Origin: Hydrangea macrophylla
Taxonomy: Eukaryota; Streptophyta; Magnoliopsida; Cornales; Hydrangeaceae
NCBI GenBank assembly: GCA_033977485.1
Contig: CM066995.1
Span: forward strand, 49,165,162-49,229,161
DNA length: 64,000 nt
Direction: 5' to 3'
Shown in pieces: positions 21,532-34,607 of the stretch; the first letter of the stretch is position 1, and every line of letters begins with the position of its first letter. The notes below the pieces were generated by a model that was not told where the DNA came from, did not search any database, and worked only from the letters and a program-made list of their open reading frames with translations. Position numbers and translations under genes: made by a program.

Positions 21532-23327
21532 CTTGTGATGCCATTTAGGTTAACCAATGCCTATGTAATGTTCATGGATTTAATGAATAGGGTATTCAGG
21601 CCCTACTTGGATCTGTTTATCATTGTCTTTATCGATGATATTTTGATCTATTCCAACTCTAAAGAAGAACAAGAGAAGCATGTGCGAATCGTGCTACAGA
21701 TGCTCAGAGATAATCGCTTGTATGTGAAGTTCAGCAAGTGCGAGTTTTGGCTCGAGGAAGTCAAGTTTTTGGGACATGCTGTCTCTCGAGAAGGAATTTC
21801 TGTGGATACTTCAAAGATCAACGCAGTTCTAGATTGGAAAAGGCTGAGTAATGCCTCATAAAATTGGAGCTTTCTTGGTTTGGTTGGCTATTACCGAAAA
21901 TTCATAGAAGGTTTTTCAAAAATTGCAACCCCATTAACTGGACTTATGAAGAAGAACCTGAAGTTTGAATTAGAAGATAAGCATGAACACGCGTTGTAGG
22001 AGTTAAAAGAGAGATTAACTTCAGCGCCAGCGCTTGCTATTCCGAAGAGCGGCGAGAGATACACCATCTACAGTGATGCATCGCACCAAGGATTAGGGTG
22101 TGTTCTAATGCAAGACAGAAGGGTTATGGCATATAGATCCAAATAGCTAAAGCCTCATGAGATAACCTATCCTAAGCATGATCTTAAGTTAGCCGCAATC
22201 GTTTATGCCCTGAAGATCTGGAGACATTAACTCTTTGTAGAGCAGTTCAATTTATTTTCGGAGCATAAGAGCTTGAGGTATTTGTTTTCACTGAATAAAC
22301 TCAAATTGAGACAGAGAAGGTGGATGGAGCTATTGAAAGACTATGACTTTACTTTGCAGTATCATCCTAGTAAGGCAAATGTAGTCGCAGATGCGTTAAG
22401 CCAGAAACCTCGCGGGATAGTTGCTTCCCTTATGATGCGAGAATGGAAAGCATTATAGACCATAGCATAATTTGATCTTCAACCCGCACAGCCAGGAGAG
22501 GGACGACACTTTGGGAGTCTTGTGGTACAGCCAACACTCATTGGTCATGTTTTGGAAGCTCAACAGAAGGATGAAGAATTGAAGAAGTGGTTCGCCAAAG
22601 TTTCAGCAAAAGAACCTGAGGAATGGAGTGTCGGGTTAGACAGAGGATTCAGATGCAGAGGTCGACTTGTGGTACCCAATGTGGAGGAGCTGAGAACAGA
22701 CATATTGGTTAAAGCACATAAGTCTATACTGGCCATTCACCCAGATGGTACGAAGATGTAGAAGGTCTTGAAAAGGAACTTCTGGTGGGAAGGCATGAAA
22801 AGAGAAGTCGCTGAGCACATATCCAAGTGTTTCACGTTTCAGTAAGTTAAGGCAAAGCATTAGAAATTGTCGAGACTTCTACAACCACTGCCGATTCCAA
22901 AATATAAGTAGGAGCATATTACCATGGACTTCATGGTCGGATTACCAAGGTTGCAACAAGGCCACGAAGCCATTTGGGTGATAGTAGATCGATTGATGAA
23001 GTTTTCTCATTTCATTGCCTATAGTATGACTTACCCAGTAGAGAAGTTAAATTAGTTGTACATTCAGCAGGTAGTTTGATTTCATGGTGTTCCAGTCTCA
23101 GTAATGTAAGATCGTGACTCGAGGTTCACCTCAAGATTTTGGGAAAGTCTGCAAGTAGCATTGGGAACTTTTTTGAGATTGAGTTCCGCTTTCAATCCAC
23201 AAACTGATGGACAAACCGATTAGACGAATCAAGTTATGGAAGATATGCTCAGAGCTTTTGTGATTGACTTTAAGAGTTCGTGGGAGACTCACTTGCCCTT
23301 AATCGAGTTTTTGTATAACAATAGTTA
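21532..23327 (+). pseudogene. Element D: decayed gypsy pol (RT to integrase), 5' part off-window
   Basis: It begins mid-RT directly after element [20 protein letters not shown], active site [17 protein letters not shown]. RNase H ([44 protein letters not shown]) and integrase ([58 protein letters not shown]) follow. More than ten stops are present. It is chromovirus-like but a different family from A and B. It ends within the integrase C-terminal region near 23327 and no chromodomain is seen. The RT part upstream of LVMPF should lie left of the window, beyond the 5' LTR of element A. Confidence 0.88.
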
Positions 23328-23378
23328 ATTTCGTACATGCAAGTGAACTTTAACTTAGAAACTATTTTCTGCATAAAC

Positions 23379-23440
23379 CCGAGCGCTTGAGCTCCGAGTG
23401 CTCGAGCTTCGAGCGATCGAGCTTCTTGAGTGCTCGAGCC
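23379..23440. repeat. Cluster of GAGCGCTCGAGC-like words
   Basis: Four variants of a GAG(C/T)G(C/A)TCGAGC word occur in about 60 bp. Each carries a GCTCGAGC, ATCGAGC or CTTGAGC palindrome core. The surrounding DNA is AT-rich. Confidence 0.75.
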
Positions 23441-23918
23441 CACCAATTTTAGTTATGTTCTAATTTTGTTATGAGTTCCTGAGATTGTTGTTATATAATG
23501 GTGATGACTTCAACTCTAAATTCTGCAAGTTAACTTGGACACTCTCATGCACTCTAGATAATTGCTGAATTGTTAACTACGCTTACATGTTGACTTGAGT
23601 AGTAATTTGAACTGTGAATCAACCGCATTTTTCTGCGATGCGACAACTCTGATAATAGGAATAATTGACGCATAACAAGACCAAAACTTATAAATAACAT
23701 TACATCACTTTCATGGTGCTATGCACATGATTCTTTGGTCAACTACCTTGACTTTGGTTTAATCGTTCGTTGTGAGTCCTCAAAATATCCTTCATATCAT
23801 GGGAATCCCGTTGGATGTTGGTGTCGGTATCAAATGTCAGTTTGGGGGATTGCTGGGTGGATATGGTAAGAATGATGGTTGATGATTATGGGACTGGTAC
23901 CTGAAAATGAATATCTCT

Positions 23919-24140
23919 TGGTTGAGTGGGTTGTTAAAGCACTTTCACTACGCTCTTCGGGTGTTAAGGTACTGTAGTTTACTCACCAAGCGGCCGTTAA
24001 GGCACTTTCATATTCATTTGTGTGGATAGGTCATGGACCTTGGATATCTTGGTTGAGTCGGTTGTTAGAGTACTATCATTATGCTCTTCGGCCATTAAGG
24101 CACTGAAGTTTACTCACCAAGGGGCTGTTAAAGCACTATC
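23919..24140. repeat. 131-bp tandem repeat, about 1.7 copies
   Basis: TTGGTTGAGT.GGTTGTTA begins at 23919 and again at 24050. Each copy continues through GCTCTTCGG, TTAAGG.ACTG.AGTTTACTCACCAAG and GTTAA.GCACT. The sub-phrase GTTAAAGCACTTTCA also repeats inside each unit. Confidence 0.8.
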
Positions 24141-24852
24141 ATCCTAAACCAACTGCTTGTGCCAGAATTATGGAAGGAAGTGGAGCAGATGAACTTGGGT
24201 TTTGAAGAATTGGTTAACGAATGGTCTTTTCGATTTTAAGGCGTGAAATGTCTTGAGTTACGGTTTTCATTTCATGGTCCAGTTTGTCATAATTCTTCGT
24301 TAACTTATAAGACATTAACAAGCCAATTAAGGATAATGAACCTGAGTATTTTCGTAACTTTTTCTAACGGTGCTTTGTAAGAATTTATGCTTACTCAGCT
24401 TGTATTCAAGCTGACGGCATTTTATGCCGCTGGACCTTCCACGTCCAGGGATGCCAGGTTTAGCAGGTGAGGCTCAGCCCAGAGGCACCAACGGAGATGG
24501 CGGGATTTCGAATGAAGGCCACTTTGATGATGGGTACTCGGGAGAGGACTACTATGGGGACCTCTATGGGTTTGCTAGTTGAAGATGGATTTCGTAACAC
24601 AAGGTGTCACGAGACTATTTCTATTTTATTTTCATTTGGTTTATTCAAGGTCTGTAATATAAATATTATCTTAAGATTGTTAATGTGTAATATTATTATG
24701 CTGTGTTTGAATCATATACTTTTCCAATATTATTATGATTCTTATTAATATTCTGTTATGGACAATCAGGAGCATTACCTACCAGTCGCGTTTCCACGGG
24801 TCCAAAGCTAGGAAATTTATTTTTCCCTACTTTGCCACTCTGGGGCGTGACA

Positions 24853-25408
24853 ATGTCAAATGGTCGCATATTTCATAATGCAATTATTGTATAAATACTT
24901 CCTAACTAGTGATATTTTGTTAGTTTTATACTGACTCGACTTTCACAAGCTGACAGTGTTTATGCAGTTGGATATTCCTACTTCTAGCTCTAGATGTCTG
25001 ATTTTATAGGGAAGCTTCTGTTGCAAGGGAACGCTATACCCACTGGGATGGCCACACCAAATATGGGACTGAAAGGGAGGATCAGCAAGTAGATGATGAC
25101 ATCTATGTTAGTTGAAGATTAGGGCTAGATCATTGTTTTCTTTTTTTTTATATTTTGGATGATGATACTTTCGTTAGTTGGCGAGTGTGCCATAGGTTGG
25201 GAATTTGGTTCTACTACTGTTGGTGTTGTAATAAGATCTCTTAAGCTTAAGTTTATTCATTCATGCTTAACGTTTCAATTACTGCATTTATATCTCTGTT
25301 GTTTAGATTCATGTGTTGTGGACAATCATGTGATATTCACCGGTCATGACTTACGAACCCAAAAAGGAATTTAATTTTCTCCATTTTTTATGCTCCGGGG
25401 TGTGAAAG
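24853..25408 (+). mobile_element. Second decayed LTR end in tandem
   Basis: This stretch parallels 24300-24852: CAAGCTGAC.G, then a TGCCGCTGGA/TGCAGTTGGA stretch, GATGATGGGTACTCGG versus GATGATGACATCTATG, and CTAGTTGAAGAT. It ends GCTCCGGGGTGTGAAA, a degraded form of the GGGGCGTGACA terminus. There is no gene. Confidence 0.5.
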
Positions 25409-27689
25409 TACCAAGCTCCCAATCTTCGCCCACTTCTCTCCGGTGAGCTTTTGATTGAGGTAGTGGCCAGATTGTGGACACGCAACCTCTGGGGTCTACC
25501 CCCATTCTGGGTGTCGGAATTGATTTTCCTTTAAAATTTTTGAAAAAAAGAAGGGCACCGGCCCTTCATAACCAAAGAACTTGGCTCAGGGTTTTGGTAC
25601 GAGAGGGAAAGGAGCCTTTGTCACGACTAAAACACCCTCAACTCGCCCCGTCTCTCGACATGCCTCAATTATCATCCAAAAAAGCATCTTGTACTACGTT
25701 TGGTTCAACAATTAATATTATGATAATATATTACATTTCACAAGAATTTTGAAATGGAATATCAAAAGATAAGATCTCATTCACAAGATTTAAGTCAAGT
25801 ATCACACAATGTAAAGTGAAAGATCACACAAAACAAACTTAGGAAAATTCGTCTAATCACATATCAAGTAATCAAGTTTTCTTAATCTAAAGGGGACATG
25901 AATTGTTCTTGAAAACAAATAATCAAAGGAAAATGGGATATGCTTAGCAAACTTGAATGGTGCATGTTAATTTTTGAAAAAGAAGACTTCTCAATCCCTG
26001 GGACGGATGAGAAAGGAAGATTGGATCGAGGGGAAGCATGAGCGTGTGATCGGTTCCTTCTAATCTTCTTGGATTAGGAGTCACGAAAACTCCAAATCTT
26101 GCATGAATGCAATATGTGATCTTAGAATGTGTAAAGTAGTAGTGTGTTTGTGATCATGGGATTTTCTAAAGTGATTTGGAAGTCTAGAATATGCATGAAT
26201 GCATGAACAATTTTATTGTAGCATATGTACAAAAGTGGTTTGAACAACTTCCTAAGATATCAACTAATTTAGAATGCATATGAACATCTAATCAAGAAGT
26301 AGAAATCAAAACTTGGATGCTGTGAAAAGTGGACAGAACAGTGAACTGATTTTATAAAAATGGAAACGTGAGGTTAGGAATGTTTTGAATTCATGAAAAT
26401 TTATGAAAATGTTTTTAGAACAGATATCAAAAAGCCAAATCAAGATTGAAGTTATAGATTCAAGAAAATCATATGAACAAGAGAGGTTACTCAGAAACAG
26501 AATCCATACTATCGACTGAAATGTAGAAAAATCTTAGTAAATGAAAAAAAAACATTTGGAGGCCCATATTATACAGAGAGTTCCCTACAACACCGAAGGT
26601 CAAGGAAAAAATGATTTGGAGCCACTCTTTGTGTAAAGTTTTCTAGAAAATAAGTTGGAAGTCAACCAAAGCTGCAGTGATAGAAAAATAGAATGTCTGA
26701 AAGGAATGTTTGGGTCAAGATGGAACCCTTCCAAATGTTTTAAAAATCATTCAAAAATCATGGACATTCCCTAATGAGTTAGGAAGACTTTCCAAGTGTC
26801 CTTGCAATCATCCATTGAGTATTGAACTCAGAATGACATTTTAAAGTTGAACAACTCACTGTTTTGAAGATTTTTTAGAAAACAAGTGTTTTATTTCTTG
26901 GATTCAAAATGAGGGGTTTAAGAGGGGTATTGAAATGGAGGTTTTGGGAGTATATTTCCAGTACTAAATGGAGATTATAACCACTTGGAATATCAATGTC
27001 AAACTCACCTCAAGAACTTCCAAAATCATTGGTAAGACTTTGTTTTATTTTTAATATTACTTCAAGAATACTTGAGAAGTATTGAAGTTAGAATCATCAT
27101 CTATCAAACATGTTTTGAGGTCAAGAGCTACTATCCATAAGGATTCACTCACCTCAAACACCATGCCATCATCTAGATGATGATAAACAAGTAAAATAAG
27201 AAAAATCAAAAAGAAATATGATAAGAAGATATGAACATTAATGTAAACAAGCAAGTATTAGTAATCAAAGCATGATAATTATTGAGATATTGGACTTGTA
27301 GCTTGGTGTTTCACTCATATACATTGACATTTGGACATGAAAGTAGATTCCTAGTTCATGAATACTTAAGAATGGTGATTGGAAGGTATTTGAATGTAAG
27401 AAATGAAGAGTAGTAATGGAAAAACTTGAGTTTAGAACTCACTTTCTATAGCAATATAGTAGTTAAAGCTCACATTCTCACTTCTAACTCTATCTATATC
27501 TTTCTTTCTCTCAACAACATTCTTAGGCTTTGCACTTGCCCGCCCTCCCCCCACCCAAATGAAGAGCAAATGGGGGTTTATATAGGCCAATTTGGGGTGG
27601 TTTTGGGATTTAAAAAGTGCTCCCATTGGTCCCAAACATCCGTGAACAAGAAACTACGTCATTTTGGCTTTTAATTATTCAATTTGGCC
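25409..27689. other. Non-coding, AT-rich region, no gene recognised
   Basis: Open frames are short and lack known motifs. A minus-strand TATATAAACCC at about 27576-27586, followed by an AG-rich leader-like stretch, could be an LTR promoter. A CT-rich run occurs on the plus strand. The area is probably old transposon debris on the minus strand. Confidence 0.4.
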
Positions 27690-28682
27690 AAAGCAGCATA
27701 TATATATAGGATACGATATGGACCACAAGAAGTCAATAAGGAATAGGCTTCCTTATGGAATTAGGAAACCCTAATTTGAACTGAATCAGACTCCTATTTC
27801 CATAAATTATAATTCATAACACTAAAGAATTATAATTGCACTCCTACCCTTATCTCAAAAATATATTTTGAGCTCCATGTTATTAAATGCTTATTATCTC
27901 CCCATGTTAAGATTATAGATATCCATTAATTAAATATAATTACTGCCAATCTTATTTAATTAATCTCTTAAAATTCCTTGAGATCCTCTGCTTAACTTAT
28001 CTGCTATGTCGGATACAAAATCCACCTGTAGGTTTGACATAATCAAAACTTATAAGCTTTCTCAAGGGGATATCATCAATCCCAAAATTGAGACATGGAT
28101 TCCATCATTAATTAATATTCACCACACTATTAATATTGTCACCCAATTCAATGAGATATTGACCCATTTAAAGATCTCACCCTTTTAGGGATCAAAGTGT
28201 AAATATCAAATGTACGTGTTTATAAATTAACTTGGGATTTAGAGCATAAGCACTCATAATAGTCACGAGGTATTAATTATCTTATAAGTCAATATAAAGA
28301 TAATTACTCCAAGTCGGTCCCGTTTAATACACAAAGTGTACCAGCATGGTGAGTTAAAACTATACCATTTCCCATAGTCAAGACAAACCTACTACAACAC
28401 CATGCTGTAGTCCTACCGATGGTGTGTCCAATCCATCTAAGACTGTAAACCAAAATCTTACATTCTACAAGATCCGATGGTCTGATCTTCAGTGTGTAAG
28501 CCGAACTCTACACACCAAACCACCTACTATGTAAAATGAAACACACACATGCATAATATTAAATAAGCAATATAACACAAATATTGCCCACACAGATTCT
28601 CATAAAAATGGATTAACTGATTTTATTAAATGAATAATAAATCAACTACATAAAGCATGGCTTTTAGTATATACCCCTAACA
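27690..28682 (-). mobile_element. LTR-like sequence starting TGTTAGGGGTATATAC
   Basis: Read on the minus strand from 28682 it starts TGTTAGGGGTATATACTAAA and goes on with AAGCCATGC and TTTAATAAAATCAG. This style is seen at the start of many plant LTRs of large non-autonomous or copia-type elements. Its far end and partner LTR were not found. It has no coding capacity. Confidence 0.4.
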
Positions 28683-29196
28683 CCCATTACATAAAAATAA
28701 TTCGGAGATAGGTCACTTTGAAAAGTTTTGCAGTATTAGTGATAAAAGTCGATTTAATCACCTTTTTCACCTTCGAAAATTCATGATAAATCCGTTTTAA
28801 ATCCAGAAATTATGGTGCTCTGGTATCCATAAAAAAATGTTTGAAAAATGATATGGTGCTCCGGTCTCCGAGTCAACTTTTAGGTCAAACCGGTTAAACC
28901 ACGGACCTCCAGGAAGTTCTTGGAACCTCTAGGAGCTCCTAGAAGCTGACATTTTCATCTAATTTTCTTTTAAAACTCATTTTATTACTTTTCTTTCGAT
29001 GTAGTGTGTTTTCAAAACTTTTGGTCTAAATTTGGGAGCGTTTGGGCTTTTAAGGGCATTTTAGTCATTTTTTAGCATTCTGAGAGATAGAGCTAACTTC
29101 CATGCTTCCTTTTCGAGTCTTTCTTCAATCATCGTCAACCATCAAGCTATAGGTCTCCTAAGTCTGATAGTTGACAAAATGGGCTGTCTACAACAA
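28683..29196 (-). mobile_element. LTR-like fragment starting TGTAGACAGCCCATTTTG
   Basis: On the minus strand from about 29196 the sequence starts TGTAGACAGCCCATTTTG. This resembles the LTR starts of element F (TGTAGACATCCCAATTTTG) and suggests a Tat-like LTR fragment. It contains two TATGGTGCTC.GGT phrases (28811 and 28853). No partner was found. Confidence 0.4.
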
Positions 29197-29553
29197 ACAG
29201 TACCAAAATTGAATCCTACTAGTCTCGAGACCCCTCACTACTTGGTTTGATGCATTATAAGTCATGTTTGGCTCCAAATTGCAAAATGCTCCTTCGGCAT
29301 TGTCGACAGTCAAGTCTATGAGTTGTAGTTCTAATTTAAAACAAAACTCAAGGCCATATTCGGTCAAAATTCAACTAATGTCCAATAATTTGGTCTCACT
29401 TTAATAACAATCAGTCTTCGAACAAGTTGTTTCTAGCCGCATGGTCGAAGGTCAGGTTCGAATAGGTTTAGAGGCTCAGCTTGGCTCAAACATTATAATT
29501 CTCCAGTCGATTAAGTCTTTGTTTGTCACTGTCAGGTTCAGGTTTTGTGCTAT
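29197..29553. other. Unassigned spacer, no gene seen
   Basis: No open frame with recognisable motifs and no terminal repeats. It is the pre-existing DNA left of the solo LTR target duplication. Confidence 0.5.
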
Positions 29554-29558
29554 CAAAT

Positions 29559-31504
29559 TTTAACAACCCAAAAATTTTAAAGTGTGTGAATAATATTTTA
29601 ATTATTATTTTTAGTTAGCAATATTATACGAGTGTGCCTAGTTAAGACACGTGTTTAAAAATTTTAACTTTGGAGGACACATAAATTAAATCATTAGTGT
29701 GCCCGTTTAGTTTTATGTATTACATTCATTAATTTATATTTGTTAACAAAATTGAAGAGTTGAGGTGTATGTTTTTTTTAAATACTATTTATAGGCCCGC
29801 GAATGTGTCAAATAGTGTGTCTGGTATGAAAATTAAGTACCCCGGGTGTGAGTACCATTTAGGTTAGCTATTTTAGTGGTTTGTGTTACATTTTGGGCTC
29901 ATATGAGTCTCTTTTGTGAGCCTACAAGTAGAAAAACGAGATTCTTGTGTAGTCAAGAGTTAGTAGCTTTATAAAACTAATTAGGAGAGTCTGAGATCCA
30001 CATATCATTAACCCAGCCACCCACACAAAATAGAGAAAGATAGAGACAAAGAGAGATAAGAAGGAAGAAATAAGGAGAAGAAGAAGAGAGGAATGTCGTC
30101 GTTCGTTTGGTTTGTCGAGATCGTTTGGGTCGGTGAGTAAATGTGTGTTTATGTTTATTTATGTACAATTTTGATTTGTGATTGTGATTACATGTGTTAG
30201 AGTTCATGATTATCGTATGTTTTGTAATCATTCGGGTACAGGATTTTAAACTTAATCGTTCATGTGAAGGATGTGAGGAAATCATGTGTCATTAGATGGG
30301 TATAACCATGGTTGATTGTTCTTTTTGAATAGAATGCCGAATGCTTGATGGATGAACTAATTGGTGAAGTTGAATTTTCTTGAAAATAGAGAAATAATAC
30401 ATCTGGTTCAAAGAAAAATCATTCATAAATCATTCAAACCCATGTAAAATGCGATTCCGGTCAACTTTTGTGTAATTGAGATTTTCCCAATTCTACACCA
30501 TTTGGGCAGAAAATACACTTTTACAGCAGCTGGAAATGTAAATATGAATTTGTACAATAGTTGTTATGAACTATTTGAGTTTTTTTGTATTTTCTTCGAA
30601 AAAGAACTATTGAGAGATTTTGGGCATGGTATTAGTTGTTACAGATCTTGGAACCTCGTGTTTTTAAATAAAAAAATAATGATTATTGGTTGATTATTTT
30701 GGGGTGGTTTGGAATAACATTGTGAACCCATTTAACATGAATAAATCGGGTAAATTAATTTCCGTTAGAACTTGTGTGGTATTTTAGGTTGTGTGTCATA
30801 ATTGAATTGTTTGTTAAATTATGGATTATGCGTCGAAATGGATTAAGTATTCGCATAAATGACATAAACGGTTTAATAATCTTTCTTTAGTGTTCAACTT
30901 GCATCCCATTGTATTTTTTTGGTAGCACAAGTTGCTAAGTCTTTTGCTAGTGGCTATGTGATCAAGCTGACCTGAGCCTTATGCCCAGCTTATTTGTTAG
31001 ACGTCTAGACATATTGAACGGTCTTCCATTGTGTATACCTGGTTTGGTTGATACCCCAACCAAACTGGCATCAGACTGGAATACTGGATGTTGGTATTAT
31101 GTCCGGGTACACATGGGATATATATGTGGTCGTACCATAGAGGGTGGTCAATGTGGTAAATTGTTCATAAAAAGTAAGACTGTGGTTGTAAATAAATTCT
31201 CAAAGAGTTCAATGTACTAATAAATTTACTTCCTCGATTGCTATTATTTTTAAACTAGCTTTGGACTTGTAGCTTATGATTAAGATGATCAATCTCGCCA
31301 TATTATAGTACAATGTTGTTCCACATATTTTCGTGGTATTTGTTGTTATTAACTTTTGTATTTGTAGGATGGTAGGCACACTAACATTTGTGCAGGTTTG
31401 GCCTACCATGCATCGGATGGTAAGTATGAATAAAGTATGTGTTATTTTGGATATCGAGAAAGAAACTATATGTCGTCACATTAAGGGAAGCTACTATTTG
31501 ATGT
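29559..31504 (+). repeat. Solo LTR, left part (split by elements E and F)
   Basis: It starts TTTAACAACCCAAAAATT, probably TGTAACAACCC with a changed second base, directly after CAAAT (29554-29558). The same CAAAT follows the far end at 59703-59707. A TATA box (TTATAAAAC, 29969-29976) is followed by an AG-rich leader-like stretch. No internal retrotransposon domain occurs between the two parts other than the nested elements. That indicates a solo LTR of about 2.6 kb formed before element E arrived. Confidence 0.75.
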
Positions 31505-32843
31505 TGTCAATATCAAGATATAAAAAGTGCACTTTACTTTTATAAAGATTTGTAGTAGTGAAAGTAAAGGTCGAACCCACAGAGATTGAATTACTACATC
31601 TTTTAATTTTAAAACTTAAATCTAATTAATTATGAAAACGGAAGTTGATTTGAATTTTAATTAAACTAATAAGACTAATGAAAATAAATCTAAACTATGA
31701 AAGTGATTTAAAATTGTTTTTATAAATATGTTTAGGGAACCTAGGATTGCAAATCCACCACTACCTTCATAATAAGGGTATTTATGAATTCAATTAGCTT
31801 ATTAAGTTGGATGATAATGGAGAATTGTAGCTACAAACCCAATTCCTCCGTCAAGCAAATAACCATGGTTCAAGCATCAACATAATCCATCTTCGATTAG
31901 CACGAATTATCCCGTACTAAACTAGGGTTGTGGTATAATCTGTCTAACCTAGGCATGGACTATTCGGATACTTGATAGCACGATTCAATTAAGTACCATT
32001 ACATGTAAATAATCTATACAAGCACAGCAAATATAGACCATTGAGCGCATCACAGTCAAAATAGATCTAAGACAAGAATAGATTTTGAAAGTAATGATTT
32101 AATTAATAGAAGCACGATTTATTATAAAAAAAAAATCCTCTAAACATGTAATCATCATCCATACATAATAAAAATAAAATAAAAACATAAATAACTCCTT
32201 ATTACTTGGCTAGGGTTTCATTGAAACCCTAGATCTAGGTTTAGTTGGCCATGGAATTGATGAATGGCAAGAGGTTGATGGAGGAAGCCATGGGAATCTT
32301 TGGTCTTCTTCTTCTTCTCCTTGCTTTCCTCTCTTCAATGGCCGTGTATATTGTTGTATATGGCTGTATGTATATGTGTATAATATAGTCTCCCTAAAAA
32401 TTAAATAAAAACAAAGTATATATAGAGTTTGGAACAAGTTTTGGAAGCTTTCCTAACCCGAAACGCACTAAAACTGCTATATTTTACAGTTTAAACATAA
32501 TTGGGCAGTTTCGTTTGCACAGGAGTCTTCAGTATAGTGAAATACGCAACTTTGATTTTTACACAGGTCGCGCGAGCGGGTTGCGTGAGCGCGATGATGG
32601 GAAGTCGCGCGAGCGGGTTACTCGAGCGAGGTTCAAGTCTTGCGCGCGAGCGGGCCTCGCGCGCGATAGGCCTTTTTTAGCTTCTTTTCTTCTAGTTTTT
32701 CACCCTGTCTAGTCTGAACTACTTGTTTTCTTCCAAAACCTGTCAGAAAATAGAAAATGAAGTAAAAATACACAAAAACAGGATAAAAAGTACAAACAAA
32801 TGCGCGTTAAGGCGTATAATTAGGATTTGTTATCTCCCGATCA
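31505..32843 (-). repeat. 3' LTR of element E
   Basis: This LTR is 1339 bp. It starts TGATCGGGAGATAAC (at 32843, minus strand) and ends TGATATTGACA. The inner 770 bp match 57884-58652 with a few percent difference. GC-rich words occur at 32567-32669. The flanking plus-strand bases GATGT (31500-31504) are the expected target duplication, whose partner was deleted. Confidence 0.9.
32567..32669. repeat. Cluster of CGCGCGAGCGGG words in the Athila LTR
   Basis: GTCGCGCGAGCGGGTT occurs twice, with variants TGCGTGAGCGCG, TACTCGAGCGAGG, CTTGCGCGCGAGCGGGCC and CCTCGCGCGCGA. It is strongly CG-rich inside AT-rich DNA. Related clusters occur at 54278-54552 in the internal part of the same element. Confidence 0.85.
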
Positions 32844-32857
32844 CACCCCCAGACCTA
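32844..32857 (-). other. Polypurine tract of element E
   Basis: GTAGGTCTGGGGGTG-like on the minus strand, directly before the LTR start TGATCGGG. A GGGGGTG tract in this position is typical of Athila elements. Confidence 0.7.
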
Positions 32858-34336
32858 CATTTTGCTAGTCCTCGAGCAAAACTAAAAATTAAACTAAACT
32901 ACTAATAAAATAATACTCCATTGTCGCATGAGTCGCGATTGCATTTAGCGTATGCAACAAGCCTTTTAAACCCCTAGGTGTCCCTAGTCGGACGAGTGAA
33001 GTCTCGTGAGGGTTCTCATTAACAAGTCACCCACAACCATCTTTATTAATTTGTAAATTTAAAAAGTTTTATTAAAAATGAAAAACTAATAGTCAATACT
33101 CCTTATCATACAATAATGATATGAAATAGAATAACGAACAAGAAGAAACAGAATCAAACGTTCACCTTCATCATGAAAAAAATCTCAAGCACATGCATCG
33201 TATAAATCAATAGAGTTTCTCATAAAATTGCACGTGTGTGATGTGGTAGTCAAATGAACACACGTTTGTCATGAACTTGGAATATAATTCGTATAACCAT
33301 CCAACTATGCTTTGACTACAAATCTCACAATGTTAATTACACTCTCAAATAAAACATTCAGAACATATATAGGTAATCTCTCTAATATATGTGAGCAAAG
33401 GAACTACGTTTTGAAAATGAGAAATGTTCACATATGACTCGAAAAAGAGGCATGACACGAAAGAAGAGTAGTCTCATGGATAGGATGCCAACAGTCAAGA
33501 AAAATTAATCGTTACCATATTTTAATCCCTCTCCCATCGTTTACATATCCAAACCATGTTTCCTAGGATCAAATAGGACTTTTCAAAGGTTGTAACTTGA
33601 CTCAGGCAATGAAAAAGTATAGAACGGATTCATTAGGTAGTTTTCGAATGGCATTGTAAGGCATGTTCGGTTTCTTTCATTCATATCTTCTACCAACTTT
33701 CATCTTTGCATTCTCTTCTTTTCATTTTTTTTCCTCTTTTTTCTTTCTTTTTCTTTTCAACCTTTTTCTCTTTTTCTTATTCTTTTCCTTTTCTTTGCTT
33801 TCTGAACAATCAATCAATAAATAACAAGGCAACCACCCCCAGACATCCTCTTATTTTCTTCTTCTTCTTAAACGACACTTCGCCTTACCACCACTAAAAG
33901 TTGATCAAGCTTTCAGTGATGAACTCCAAGTTGGCCAAATTGGAGCAAAAGATAATGGTAATTAAAAAAAAGGGCATTTTACGGCTCAAAGGGGCAAACT
34001 AAGGAAATTTTATCATTTTTGAGTCGGTGGTAAACAAAGAGGGCCTACCATCATTTCCTATGGTCATCTGGTTTTTCAATGTTTAGAACGGAAGATTATT
34101 TAGCATGGTAGCAAATATTTTAACTTGACTATCAACCAAAACAAGAATAATGAAACTAAACAACGAGTTAATGCGTTATTTCAATGAAATTTGATAAACA
34201 AAAAGTATTTATAACCCTCTAAAAAGAAAAGATAGGCTCAAAAGCTCACCGGGTTTAGTCTCCACCATGTGTTATCTAGAAATCTGAATTATATTATAGT
34301 TCACATCCAACATGTATTTAAGAGACTACGTGCAGT
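32858..34336 (-). other. 3' non-coding region of element E
   Basis: No domain is recognisable. It is AT-rich, with a long CT/T-rich stretch at 33700-33800 (AG-rich on the element's own strand). It ends at the element F target duplication GCAGT (34332-34336). Confidence 0.6.
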
Positions 34337-34607
34337 TGTAGGCACCCCGATTTTGACCAAACGTCGAATTAAGGAGAGTGTCACCTCCATATCCGATGAT
34401 GACAAGGACCGAAAGATTCGAAGTGTTCCAAGCTCTTCAGAAAGTTCTCCAAACGCAGTAAAATTTTCATAGAATGAAATACCAGGTGTTTAGGAGAATT
34501 TAGGTATAAAACATCACTTTTGGAAAAGATCTTCGAAAATAAGTTTTTTTAAGAAAAAGGAGAAAAGAAAAGACCTAAAAAGGGGAAGTTCAACAGAAAC
34601 TGGCACA

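Larger units (their letters stand above)
23328..24852 (+). mobile_element. Truncated gypsy LTR fragment ending CTGGGGCGTGACA
   Basis: It is non-coding and ends with the Tekay-type LTR terminus GGGGCGTGACA at 24842-24852. Its 5' end is missing. It carries the GCTCGAGC word cluster (23379-23440) and a 131-bp tandem repeat. It may be a remnant of an LTR related to element D. Confidence 0.55.

Noticed and set aside
25474..25752. 92-codon open frame
   Set aside because: No motif, no splice context, and the surrounding DNA looks like decayed repeat.
27426..27674. Open frames on both strands near the CT-rich stretch
   Set aside because: They are overlapping, low-complexity and without homology cues. 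A minus-strand promoter of an old LTR is more likely.
32515..32712. Arg-rich small protein in the Athila LTR
   Set aside because: It is an artefact of the CGCGCGAGCGGG words, which give Arg/Ala/Gly codons in any frame.
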